Positions 35,099 through 46,500 of a DNA stretch of 64,000 bases are shown piece after piece. The notes under the pieces are model-generated. The model was not told where the DNA came from. It saw only the letters and a program-made list of their open reading frames with translations, and did no database searches. The stretch's first letter is position 1. Each line of letters begins with the position of its first letter. Made by a program: the position numbers and the translations under genes. The stretch covers positions 61,421 through 125,420 of the forward strand of contig QANZ01023827.1 in assembly GCA_003254925.1 (NCBI GenBank). Reading direction: 5' to 3'. Source of the stretch: Chamaecrista fasciculata. Its lineage: Eukaryota > Streptophyta > Magnoliopsida > Fabales > Fabaceae.

Positions 35099-36048
35099 AC
35101 GGGTTTTTTTTATTTTTATAATAAAAAAAATAAAAAAAGGAGTCACATCCCCTAAAAAAAATAATTCCCAAGATGGGTGCCACGTGGCACCCATCTTTTT
35201 TTTAAATTTCTTTTTTTAAAAAAAAATTGAAATCGTAGTAAAGACTGCGATTTCACTGACACTGTGTCAGTTGAAATCGCAGTCCTGACTGCGATTTCAT
35301 GTTCCTTTATTTTTTTTTTAAATTATTTTCAAAAATAAATTTTTTTATTACAAAGAAATAAAGTTAGACCCAAAATATTATATTTACTCCCTAAATAGCA
35401 TACACATTTTGATCTAAGTTTAGCTAATTAAATGGTACCACCAATTTTTTTTAAAAAAAAAATAAAATTTCTCTCCAAATGGTTAAAAAAAATATTGATA
35501 AAAAGTAAGTTTAGTGATAAAAGAGCAAATTGTATTTATAGTCTGTGTATAATAAAAATTGTGTTCAATTCAGTCCCTCCTCAAGCTCTCTAATTTTCTA
35601 CATATTACACAAGATTAAATTCATTTCATCCGAACTCCGTTTTGTACAAATTTTATATCAAAATTTTTATTTNTAATTTTTTTTAAAAAAAAATTGGTGA
35701 TACCATTTAATTGGCTAAACTTAGATCAAAATGTGTATGCTATTTAGAGAGTAAATATAATATTTTGGGTATAACTTTATTTTCTATATTATTGTAATAA
35801 ATAAATTTATTTTTAAAATAATTTAAAAAAAAAATAAAGGAAAAGCGGTACATGAAATCGCAGTGAGGACTGCGATTTCAACTGACACAGTGTCAGTGAA
35901 ATCGCAGTCTTTACTGCGATTTCAAATTTTTTTAAAAAAAAATTTAAAAAAAGATAGATGCCACGTGGCACCCATCCTCGGAATTATTTTTTTTAGGGTG
36001 ATGTGGCTTTTTTTTATTTTTTTGTATTATAAAAATAAAAAAAACCGA
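35099..36048. mobile_element. Large fold-back element with nested hairpins
   Basis: Two arms of about 365 bp (35099-35462 and 35683-36048) are inverted copies at roughly 90% identity around a 220-bp spacer. Each arm contains smaller palindromes. One is centred on GGTGCCACGTGGCACC (perfect over 24 bp in the left arm, with a G-box CACGTG). The others are hairpins of the form GAAATCGCAGT-N4-ACTGCGATTTC, two per arm and separated by CTGACACAGTGTCAG. No coding frame. Flanks GATATGTAC and GATATAACT share only their first bases, so a target duplication is not proven. An N lies at 35673. Confidence 0.8.
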
Positions 36049-36587
36049 TATAACTTATTTTTTTTTATTTTCTAAAAAACCTAACGGTTTTGTTTCCAAA
36101 TGGGGTACATGTAAAGTGTACATGTATTATAGGTTGGCAATATCTATTTCGTAGCCTTTATAAATAAACAAATAATTTAATTCTTAAAAAGTTATTGGAT
36201 TGACAACAAGATTAAAAGAATTCAATGATATATATACTTGTTAGTTTATTTCATAGATTTTAATTATGCATTTTTCATCTTAACATATAATAAAAATATA
36301 ACTTTTGATGTCTTTTTTAATTATTATTTACTAACATATAGAACCAAAATGAATATAAGGATATACATTTAAGATCAATTTAAACATTTTTTTTAAGAAA
36401 AATAGAATCAAAGGCTTTAAGGTGCAATTGCAACGGTGTTGTGCAAGAAAGAAAGGGGGCATAGGCATAGCTATTGAAGAATCAGAGGAGGTATTATATA
36501 TGCTAAAATAGAGTAATATTGTATTTTAAGTTTAAAGTGATAATTTAAGCTAAAATGTAGAAAACCCCTTGAAATTTATCCAACAGA
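36049..36587. other. Intergenic DNA
   Basis: AT-rich without genes. 36186-36235 (TTATTGGATTGACAACAAGA, TTAAAAGAATTCAATGATAT) is repeated at 38449-38497. Confidence 0.45.
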
Positions 36588-36970
36588 GTTGAACGAGAAG
36601 ATTGATTCTCCTTGTATTCATCATGCCTGAATGATATGTTGTGATAGTTTAAATTTGCTTCTTGGGCACTAACACCCTTATTTTTTGCAACTCTGTCAGA
36701 TTTTTACAGGCTAGGGATGCATGATGTTCTTTTGTTTCCTTTTTTCTTAAAAGGGTGTCTAGTATCACAATTACTATTTATTTTACGATGAATTGTATAA
36801 TGGAATTTATGTATAATAATCTAACAAGTTGTAATAGGTCCTCCCATGCTTTTGCTCACTTATTAGAAAATGTGTACATCAAAACTACACTGGGGATAAC
36901 CTTCTGAAACTGTCTCTCGTTATCTGCCTCTTGAAGTCTTGATCTTCAAAGTGTCTTTCCAGAATGCACA
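36588..36970 (+). pseudogene. Partial pseudogene copy of the COMM-domain-like gene
   Basis: 36588-36630 resembles the leader of the gene at 39915 (GATTCTCCTTGTATTCATCA). 36653-36837 resembles the end of its intron 1 (ACAGGCTAGGGATGCATGAT). 36838-36970 copies its exon 2, including TGTACATCAAAACTACACTG and CCTTCTGAAACTGT. Exon 1 and exons 3-6 are absent, and the exon 2 frame runs into an early TGA. It is a decayed duplicate in the same orientation about 3.8 kb upstream of the functional copy. Confidence 0.8.
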
Positions 36971-38792
36971 AACACCTCCTGAGTTTTAAGTTGGATGCAC
37001 ATAATACCCCTGAATTTTCAATTTGTGCAAATAGTACCCCTGAATTTTCAAATGGTGATGGCTTCAGGCCATATAATTTTCAATTTTCAATATCCCTTCA
37101 AATATTTTTTCAAATTCAATGAAAGTTCTTGGTACCGAAACCACTGTTGGGGTTATAACTTTCATGAAAAATAAAAATTGTTGATCTTATAAATTTATTG
37201 TCTCTTATAGAGCACAATAGTGAAATTTTTCTATTATCTTTGTTTTGAGAAAATTATTCTCTATATAATGTATATTACACTTCTAGCGTATTTTGAACTT
37301 TTTGGCTTTTCTACCAATACTCATTCATTAAAAATGACTAGTCTTGTAAATATATAATTGCATACAAATATATGATTCTTGAACTTCATGTTCATCAATG
37401 ACAACCACAAAAATACATTTGTCATATCATTATCATCATCTCTACTGGAGATATTTGGTGTCAAAAAGTTTAAAAATCAATTCACATTGTCAATTTCATT
37501 TCTATCTCATATCAATGTAAAAATACATATATTAACATTAGTCTTCACGATCATCAAGGAAAATTCTCATCATTTTGAATTGCTACATAGTTGACACTCA
37601 TAATTCATTGAAATGGACTAGCTATCGGCCTCTGAGACCAATATTGAACAAAATCTCTTTTGAAATGATAAAATAATTAATTTTATGATAATAAACTCAT
37701 ATAAACAGATAAATTATTAGCCTTCAAGGCTATTATTAGCCAAACTTTAACTTTTGGCAAATTACATATATGTGCAACAATTCTTCCATGCACTTATTCA
37801 TGACAAATAACATGGCTTTAGGCCATCTAAAACATTTCCAACAATTGTAAAAATTTCAATTAATAATTTATCAATTTATATTGATCCTCATTGCTTTCCA
37901 TGCGATTATCAACTAATTTTAGTAGCTCTGCATCTTTACATTTTATAGATTTATAAAAATGTGACATTGTCTTTTCATCACATATCAATAAATGGATAAA
38001 ATTATCAATTTCATGATAATCAAACCAAAGATGATATGACTTTAGGCCATTTCTTATATAACCTTCACCTTTTCAAGGTGATAATGATAAATTTAAATAT
38101 AAAATAGATCATGAACATGCTTAGATATAACTAATACAAAAGTAAGAATAAGGTTTTTTTACCTTCAATGGATGATGAAGAGACATGTTAAAATTACCTT
38201 GCTCTAATTCGGTAGAGACTCGTGCTTGCTCTAATTCGGTAGAGACTCATGGATTAAGATGAGAATGATTAAGATTAAAGGGATGAGATCTTGAAGAACT
38301 ACATCAAGAATGTATGGGATAGTTCCTGAAGAACTATATCATTTTCACTATAATTTTGTGTCTTCATTATCTCTTACATCTTTCTCCATATCTTTTACTC
38401 CATAATATATTATTTTTACAACAATTAGGACTTGATTTAGAATTTTTAAAAAGTTATTGGATTGACAACAAGATTAAAAGAATTCAATGATATATAATTT
38501 CATAGGATGAAAAAAAGGCGATGTGGAGTGAGGTGGGTTAGATGGAAGTTTAATAAAAAAAATAATGGGAATTAATCTAACTTTAGTGAATTGATAAATT
38601 TATTTAAAGTCAAAACTTTATTTTGGTCCCTCATATTTACCTCAAATTCTATTTAAATATTAGATACCAAAATGAAATTCAAAATGAATATTAGGGGACC
38701 AAAATGAGGTTTTGACCGTTATTTAAATGATATCTACAGTAAAAAAACTATATAAATAAAGTTATAACAAATAATTAAAAAATAATAGAACC
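36971..38792. other. Intergenic DNA, repeat-derived in part
   Basis: No gene. CTTGCTCTAATTCGGTAGAG occurs twice in tandem (38200-38249). 38449-38497 repeats 36186-36235, and 38536-38625 repeats 39609-39700. GGCCAT/AGGCCAT motifs at 37060-38060 suggest an old retroelement, but no LTR pair or primer site was found. Confidence 0.4.
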
Positions 38793-38804
38793 AAAAGAAG
38801 TCCA

Positions 38805-38949
38805 CTAGGTCGTTTAAGCAAGTGTCGGGGGTTCGATCCCCGCCTTGTGTATGTAGCAACCAATTGGCCAGCGGCAAACCCTTAAATGGAGCTCAGATCC
38901 GCGGAGGATTAGTCCTTAACCCATCGAGCTGGGTATACCTTGGAAAAAA
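38805..38949 (+). mobile_element. 5'-truncated tRNA-derived SINE with 12-bp target duplication
   Basis: The body contains a B-box-like GGGGGTTCGATCCCCGC, a GC-rich tail region (CCGCGGAGGATTAGTCC, CATCGAGCTGGGTATACC) and an A-run. Identical 12-bp flanks AAAAGAAGTCCA lie at 38793-38804 and 38950-38961. A full A box is not visible, so the 5' end is probably missing. Short body, A-tail, B box and long target duplication together identify a SINE. It sits right before the hAT MITE. Confidence 0.78.
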
Positions 38950-38994
38950 AAAAGAAGTCCAAAAGTGTGACTTGCGAGAAAGAAAGAAAGAAGG

Positions 38995-39598
38995 TAGAGC
39001 TGTCAAAGTGGGCCAACCCGGCTCACACGGGTTGGCCCACCACGGGTTGCAGGTTATACGGGTTGGCTTACCCGGGCCAAAATATCTGGTGAGCTAGAAT
39101 TTCGCCAACCCGGCTCACCAGCTTGGTGAGCCGGGTTGGCTCACGTAACCCACTAAAAATTTTATTTTTTTTATTTTTTGCTTCAAACTTCAAAGTATAT
39201 TTTATTTTTGCAACCTGTCATTTTTTCTGTACATAATACATTATAATTTATACATTATAATTTTTTGTACATAATACATTAATCATTATAATTAATAATG
39301 AATTGAATTTTATAATTGAAAAGTATATGAATTGATTTTTATAATTGAAAAGTATAAAAAATAGTGTGAAATGTAAAATTGAGTGAGTGTGAGATAGTAA
39401 ATTTATTATGTTTATTTTAAAATTTTATCATTTTTTTATATGGTGGGTTGGTGAGCTAACCCACCAACTCGCCGGGTTAGCTCACCATAACCCGCGGGTT
39501 AGAATTGTTGGTGAGCCAAGATTACTTCAACTCGGCTCATCATTTGTGTGGGTTAAACGGGTCCAACCCGCGGGTTGGAACCCGTTTTGACGGCTCTA
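38995..39598. mobile_element. hAT-type MITE, second copy
   Basis: Starts TAGAGCTGTCAAA, ends TTTTGACGGCTCTA, and is flanked by the perfect 8-bp repeat AAAGAAGG (38987-38994 and 39599-39606). Sequence and layout match the element at 1938-2519. Open frames inside it (38822-39097 and 39408-39590) are artefacts of the GC-rich ends. Confidence 0.88.
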
Positions 39599-39608
39599 AA
39601 AGAAGGCG

Positions 39609-39700
39609 TTAGATAGAAGTTTAATAAAAAAAAATAATGGGAATTAATCTAACTTTAGTGAATTGATAAATTTATTTAAAAGTCAAAACTTTATTTTGGC
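39609..39700. repeat. 90-bp direct repeat of 38536-38625
   Basis: TAGATRGAAGTTTAATAAAA onward, through GGGAATTAATCTAACTTTAG, to AAAACTTTATTTTGG occurs twice, 1.07 kb apart, with the SINE and hAT MITE between the copies. Confidence 0.8.
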
Positions 39701-39914
39701 TAAACCCTAAACCCCTAAGCGCCTACATCTCCCTCCATAGCTATCTTTTTTTTCTAAAAAGAGTGATTTCCTGGTAAGTTCAGTAAAATTGAACCTTGTG
39801 TTGAATGAGCAGGGTGATTCTCCTTGTATTTATCATGTCTAGGATCTTTTTCTTTTCTTGGAATATTTTTACAATTTAATATCTGACAGCAACAGCGCGC
39901 CAAAAGGCAAGAAA

Positions 39915-42900
39915 ATGAAGGAGGACTCACTCTATCGGCAATTGCACAAACTCTCGGCCATAAATTCAGAAGAAGCACTTGACAACATGCTTTCTACCCT
40001 TTGCAAAACCCGGAAAACTGGTCTTTCGTCTCTAGAGAAATCCCATTTTCAGTCCCTCCTCAAGCTTCGTTCTGTATCCGAAGTTGACCATGTAATGCAT
40101 ATTTAACTACTTTTTCGATTTTCGTTTCTTGAACGTTTGTTTGCTCATCATTTGCTGTTTCTTTTTATGACCGTCGCTGGGTTTTTCAAATAATAATTGC
40201 ATCACAAAGCTTTTGACCTTTTTTTCTCACCCTTTTTCTGGGGTTTCGTCCCTGAAATGCACGAACCCCTTTAAATACCACTTTGTCAAGAAACAATATT
40301 TTTCTTCTCTTTCTGCAAATTATTTATGCAGCTGTTATCTGAATGTTGTCCAATTGATAGTTTGAAAACTATTTTTAACTAATACGGATATCACCCTTTC
40401 CGTCTGTATGATCTGGTCTGTGCTAATGCATTGCTTCAAATTCAACTGGGCTACAACATAAACTGTGCAGGGAATGCTATATTTTAATTATAGATATTTA
40501 GTTGCTTCTCAAACTTTGTCTGATTTGTACAGGCTAGGGATGCATGATATTCTTTTATTGTTTTTGTTTTTTGATTTTGTTTCTGTTTTGTTTTTAAAGA
40601 AAGTATCTAGTATCACTATTTACTATTTATGTTTTAATGAATTGTGGAAAACTGTATGATGGCATATATATTAACCTGACAGTCTTTATAGGTCTTGGCA
40701 TGCCTTCGCTCACTTATCAGAAGATGTCTACATCAAAACTACACTGGGGATGACCTTCTGAAACTGTTTCCCCCTGGTCTGCCTCTTGATCTTCAACATA
40801 TTCTTGTATCGTCCTTCCGGAAAAACATAAATGGGTGGAAGGAGGGTATATCTAGAGAAGAGGTACTACTTTTTATACTTGTAGACACAAGTTATGCATG
40901 AATTGTTTTCCTCTTTTCTTTACTTGTCATATTAAAGACTCTAGAAACTTGCCTATTCCATATAGGAAAAACACATCCATATCTACAAGGCAAGCCTAAT
41001 AGTTTTATCTCTTGCCTTTATCTGACAACTTACATTAGCAATATATATTTCATAGCCTCAAGGGGCTGTTCTAAGCCTTTTATTAAAACTGCATGCATAA
41101 ATGTGTACAAATGCATATGCATCTATTATCTATATCCATACGTATGATGAAATTCCAAGTATGCCTGCATTTTAATTCGCATTAAGTTATTGATTTTATT
41201 ATATAATTGACTAAATCTGGTGTTTTGATTTTATTCATGCAAAAAGCTCATGATTAATTCTGCAACGTTTTATACTACCCATTTCAATGTTAATCTCATT
41301 AGTCAGATAGTAGATTCCCTTTTGGTAGGACAATTTTGGCTTCTTTAGAATGTGTAGTCCCTTATAATTGACTAGTTGTTAAAGTCCACTAACTTAAATT
41401 TGGCTGTTCCTTTCTGTTCTTAAAACCACCTAAGCCATGAATTATCTTGTGACTCATAAATCAAGTGGACGAATTTTTTGAGAGTTGTTCAAGAAATGAT
41501 GTTGTTTTTCAACCAGTTGATCCCCAGACACACTCCTTTGGTTTCCAATCTAATAGTGCCCCTTCTGATTACTTGGTACAATTTTTTTAATATCTATTTA
41601 TCTATGCATGCCTTTCCATCTACAAATAAAATCATAGGAAAGCCTTCCTCGCCTGAAGTCAATGTCTTGGTTCATGGAGAACAATAGTGCATCCCCAGTG
41701 GATAAAATGGCCTTCATTAGACTTGAGGTAATGAAGAAAGGTGATTTTTTATTTTTTTATCATTAGCAGTATTAAAGTATTTTTATTGTTTTCGTTCTGG
41801 CATAACTTTGTAATAGTGGTAAAAATGATGGATAATTAATTAATTTGATTTATTTGTAGCTGCAAGATTATAGCAAGTCTCCAGCAGGTGAAACTGAGGT
41901 GAAGTTTAAGCTTACAAGGGATACACTTGAAGCTATGTTGAGATCGATGACCTACATCAAAGAACAACTCTCAAGTGTGGTAAGAGAGATTACTTCTATC
42001 CCTTATCATGATTATGAGAAATTAACTGCAGGTTTACTTCTTCGGTAACTGTTGCTTTCCTATTAATTCTGTTCTTGTTGATTAAAAATCTTGCAAAACA
42101 TTGTTTTTCTTTTGGATTGTGGGACTTGTGAGTAATATTTATTTTACACAAAGGCTTCTGATAATTCATGACATTGGTTCATTGGGTTACTTGATTGAGG
42201 GCTCTGTGTATTTGGTATCTAGTTTGCATGTCTCACTATCTTCCTGTTTTTGTACTGCTGGAATTTGAGTTTCCAGCGAGAGATTTTTGTTGCTTTTACG
42301 TCCCGTGGTATTCATGATGTAGAAAAAATATTAACAGTAACGGGAGTCATGTAATAAGGTTGGATTACAACTAGTGTTGGAGCTTCCATGGTATAAATAT
42401 TGGGATGTTTAATTTCGCTGGTTGAAGCAATTTTCTAATTCTGTAGTTTTGGGAATCATTTAAAAATCATACTTTTAAAGGCATGAGGCAGTCTTTGGGT
42501 CATTTCGTAAAACTTAATTCTTTAAATGCATGAGGGCAGGATAACGTCTAATTCAGTTTGGATTGATAACAGAAAGAAAAAGCAGATCGATTCATGACAT
42601 GTTGGATGGCTATTTGCTTATAAGAACTTAGACTCAAGAGAGAGTAGAGTAATTCTAATATCACCTATATTACCAGTTTACTACTGATGTTTTGAAATTT
42701 GATAGAGGCTAGATTTCAGGGATTTGGAGGAGAACGGATCCTCTATAATTGAGGTTCCCGGGAATTCTCTGCATTTGGGTCATTCCTCAATGTTACAATA
42801 GGTGCCTGTTGGAGAAAAAAAAATAGGTGCCCAATGATGCTCTTTGAGTATTTGGAGGGGACATGTCAAGCCATCAACGGTACAGAATTATCTTACAGCC

Positions 42901-43094
42901 AATAATGATCCAATTGCAGAGAACTCCAAAGAACCTCAATTACATGGGATCCGTTTTCGGTTTGGAGGTTAATGTTCATGCTTGTTAATACTTTATAGAC
43001 GTGAGTTTTTGTATCTTATGCAAATCTCATGACTCTCATCTACCAATGTGTCTTGCAGGGAGGAACATCTTCAGGGCCAGCAAACAAGAATTAG
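39915..43094 (+). CDS. COMM domain-like protein
   Basis: Six exons, all phase 0: 39915-40091, 40692-40862, 41483-41575, 41638-41727, 41860-41979 and 43059-43094, giving 228 aa. The N-terminal helical part includes [20 protein letters not shown] and [20 protein letters not shown]. The C-terminal part ([57 protein letters not shown]) has the Trp-containing strand, the lysine/leucine-rich strand and final helix of COMM domains. COMMD proteins act in the Commander endosomal complex in animals; plant members are poorly studied. Exon 3 (31 codons) is supported by splice sites and frame only. An in-frame Met at 39858 is an alternative start. A partial pseudogene copy lies at 36588-36970. COMM assignment is by pattern and could be wrong; the gene structure is firmer. 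Confidence 0.72.
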
Positions 43095-43973
43095 AAGCGG
43101 TGGCTTGTTTTTGTCATTGATGTCACTGCCCAGATTTTGCAGTATTCTTCTTAATCATGGGATGACTACTAACTACTAATTCCTTGAATCAACAGAAATT
43201 TTGGCTATATATACATATGGTTGAATAGTGTTGACATGTGGCATTTTAGCTCCAATAATATTTTGTTATCTTTTTAAATTTGAATAAGTCATCTCTAAGA
43301 TATTGGTTGTTAGGGTATTTAATTTATTTTATTTTTATAATTAGGATTTTAGATTATTGTTATCTTCACATTTCAGTTTGAATTTTGTAACCTAGAAAAT
43401 TAGGGAGTTTGTTATTTTTTATCTTATATAAATCATTACCGAGTCATGAATAAAATATAATCAGATTTTAACCTTTTCAAAAAACTCTCCTTTCTCTCCC
43501 AAATTTAAAACTCTCCGAATCCTTTTGAAAAAAACCAACAAATAGCATACTAATGCTACTTAATGGAGCATGAAACTTGTCTTAAAATTCCTATGGAGTG
43601 GTGTGCATAAGAATTCCAATGTGGTTGATGCCAATGAAGCTTTCTCTACGCTGTTTGATTCATTAAAACATAAAGGAATGAGAATAATTTAATCTTACAC
43701 ATAAAATAGTGACTATTCACCTTACCCTTTGTTTTTAGTTGATAAAGCAAAGCTCCTTTGATTTGTTTGAAAAGAAATTTGCAACGAATACTCAGTTACC
43801 TATATGTTGCCTTGGAGCTATGAAATCCCATTTTCATTATTAAACTTTAAAGATAAATAATAACCAAAATGCACCAAACAAATCATAAGCCCTAAACTAA
43901 TAGCAATAAATTTTCATTCTCTGATAATGCTCATATAATAACCACCGAAAGCTACAAATAATAATAAAAAAAA
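43095..43973. other. 3' flank and intergenic DNA
   Basis: Contains the 3' UTR of the COMM-like gene. No other gene or element end was recognised. Confidence 0.45.
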
Positions 43974-44738
43974 GCTTAAGTGCACTTTTGGTCTCATAAC
44001 TATGACAGGTTTCATTTTGGTCCCATAACTTTTTTTGTTGCAATTTTGGTCCATAACTTCTCAAAAGGTTCCACCGTTAGTCCCTTGGTGAATTCCATCC
44101 ATATTTAGCCGTTAAGTATGACGTGGCATAGTGACTAGGATCATGATGTGGCAAAATAAGATGAAATGGACTGAAATAGGATTTATATGCAACATATTAA
44201 AATTTATCTATACCCAACCACAATATATACAAAGAGTGGTACTTCCTCTTCCTCGTCAGCCCAATGGGACTTCCTCTTCCTCGTTCCGCTTCCCGATTTG
44301 CCGTCGCCGCCGCTTTGGTCGTTCGACTCTGGCTGAGGATCCCATCGACTTCGTCGGTGCCTTCTGCTTGAAGTCTCTTCTTCCCCACCAGATTGGTCCC
44401 TATCAGTACCACTCTTTGTATATATGGTGGTTGGGTATAAATAAGTTTTAATATGTTGCATATAGTTCCTATTTCAGTCCACTTCATCTTATTTTGCCAC
44501 ATCATGATCCTAGTTACTATGCCACGTCATACTTAAAGGCTAAATATGGATGGAATTCACCAAGGGACTAACAGTGGAACCTTTTGAGAAGTTATGGGAC
44601 CAAAATTGCAACAAAAAAAGTTATGAGACTAAAATGAAACCTTTGTCATAGTTATGGGACCAAAATTGCAACAAAAAAAGTTATGGGACCAAAATGAAAC
44701 CTTTGTCATAGTTATGGGACCAAAAGTGCACTTAATCC
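43974..44738. mobile_element. MULE-like element carrying a GC-rich insert (Pack-MULE-like)
   Basis: Long inverted arms run from 43974 (CTTAAGTGCACTTTTGGTC) to about 44240 and from about 44408 to 44738 (GACCAAAAGTGCACTTAA). Nine-base flanks TAAAAAAAA (43965-43973 and 44739-44747) match but are low-complexity. Between the arms, 44243-44405 is strikingly GC-rich and open on both strands (GCCGTCGCCGCCGC, GAGGATCCCATCGACTTCGT), unlike anything near it. This is the look of captured host coding sequence. The right arm has an extra 59-bp tandem copy (44576-44634 and 44635-44710). Confidence 0.7.
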
Positions 44739-44747
44739 TAAAAAAAA

Positions 44748-45271
44748 AATCTAGTCGTGGTTACATAAGAAACCATCTAAACAAAATGGATATTGTTGCA
44801 AAGATGAAGAATAATCTTGTTGCAGCATACAAGGAATACAATTGAAGCTATGTTGATTTGTTCTTTAAAACATGAATATCAAGAAGTCCCCTATGCATGT
44901 GGGTTCATTCTTTAACTCAGTCACTTCCCTACTTATTGTGCCTCCTTTATAACTTTAGAAACAAAAAAGGAAAAAAAACAACGGAAGATGAATGATGAAT
45001 AAAACAAAATAAGAAAAACAAATAACTGACAACGTCAGAATAGAACAAATTTAGAATACATTCCTGCTAGCAGAACAAAATATGAAAATATACAATATGC
45101 CATTTCAACTCCGGTTGGACAACAGCAGCTTGAAACTATTGAAATTAAAATCTCAGCCTATTAGCCTCTAATTGTCGAGAGCTCACTCTCAAAAGAACAA
45201 AAATGATAAAATTTAATTGAAAAGAAAAAACTGCTTCTAGAAAGCTTATCAAAACTCATTCTTGAAGAAAC
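44748..45271. other. Intergenic DNA
   Basis: AT-rich; no gene or repeat boundary recognised. Confidence 0.45.
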
Positions 45272-45274
45272 TAA

Positions 45275-45703
45275 GGGCCTGATTGGTTTAATAAAATGTT
45301 TCCTGTTTTCATTTTCTGTTTCCATTTCTGGAATTCTATTTTCATTTCAAAATTTCAATATTTAAGAAATATGTTTGTTTTATAAAGTTAAAAAATCGTT
45401 TTCATTCATATTTAAATTATGTTAACTTGAATAACGCTAATTTTTATATGTTTTTAAGTTTGATTATAGCTAAATGATGATATTAACATGATTAAATAGT
45501 TTACTTTTGTGTAATGTTGCAAAATATCATAAGTTTGTTTTTGGAAATACTGGAAACGTCTTTTTGACGTTTCCTGTTTTCAGCCTATTTCAGAAAATGT
45601 TTCCAGAAAACATTTTCAAAAAAACTGTACAAAACACGTTTTCAGTCATATTTCCTGTTTTCAGTGAAAATGGAAACAGGAAACAGGGCAACCAATCAGA
45701 CCC
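45275..45703. mobile_element. PIF/Harbinger-like MITE (TAA target)
   Basis: Starts GGGCCTGATTGGTT and ends AACCAATCAGACCC, flanked on both sides by TAA (45272-45274 and 45704-45706). The interior has inverted TTTCCTGTTTTCA / GGAAACAGGAAACAG sequence near the ends. 429 bp, no transposase. It ends about 160 bp from the stop codon of the exon-array gene. Confidence 0.78.
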
Positions 45704-45861
45704 TAATCTATTTTAAAACAAAAAACAAGAGAGAAAAGTGACCACCTTCCACCAAGACATGATGGCAAAGAGGTTAGAAAAGTTCAATTCTTATAATTGT
45801 ATATATACAGCACAACTAAAACTCTCAACTTTGTCTTCATCCTCTCAGCTAATTGTGTCAA

Positions 45862-46500
45862 TCAGTCACTAGAACTAGAGCTTGAACTAGAGCTTGAACT
45901 AGAACTTAATGACTTACTATCAGATTCTCCCTCAATATTAGAGTTGTTCGTGGCTACACTTTCTGATTGATCCACAGGAATTCTCTTCATTTCCTCGTTA
46001 CCAGATTCTACATCAAAAAATTCAACCACCTCATTTGTTTCCACTTCAACAGACTCATCCTTCAAATCCAGGGATTGTTGCATCTTTCTTTTACTACCTT
46101 CTGAGATTAGCTCAAAAGCACTATCAATATCATATAAAGATCTTGCTTCAACGAGTTGTAAATTTGAATTATCTTTTGAGTTATCGTTAGTTTGTTCTCT
46201 AACAAGCTGATCTTTAATCATACTTGGAAGGATGACCTCCTCAACTTCCGCTCCTTCATAAAGTTGCTTAAAAGCCAAGTCAATGTCTTCGGCTGATCTT
46301 GCTTCAAGAACTGGGATGCCCGGCTCGACCTTGACCTTCTCGATAATTTTTGGCGTTTCACCAGTAGTAGGTGATGTAAATTCAGGAGTCTCAGATGAAT
46401 CATGAGTCACAGCCGAGATATATAGATGAGATTTATTCATGGCATCACTAGTTTCTCCAACTATAGTGCTGGAAGTCCTAATACCCTGGATGGATTCTTC
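45862..46500 (-). repeat. Exon array copy F (terminal exon)
   Basis: 213 codons including the stop. It begins after TAG at 46501 with EESIQGIRTSS and follows the repeat up to VEVETNE. Where the other copies have a donor, it continues coding (VVEFFDVESGNEEMK) to a poly-Ser tail. It is the most divergent copy and presumably the ancestral last exon. Confidence 0.88.

Noticed and set aside
38822..39097. 91-codon frame
   Set aside because: Spans the SINE and the end of the hAT MITE; not a gene.
44197..44505. 102-codon minus and 106-codon plus frames sharing similar peptides
   Set aside because: They arise from the inverted arms of the MULE-like element, which read similarly from both strands.
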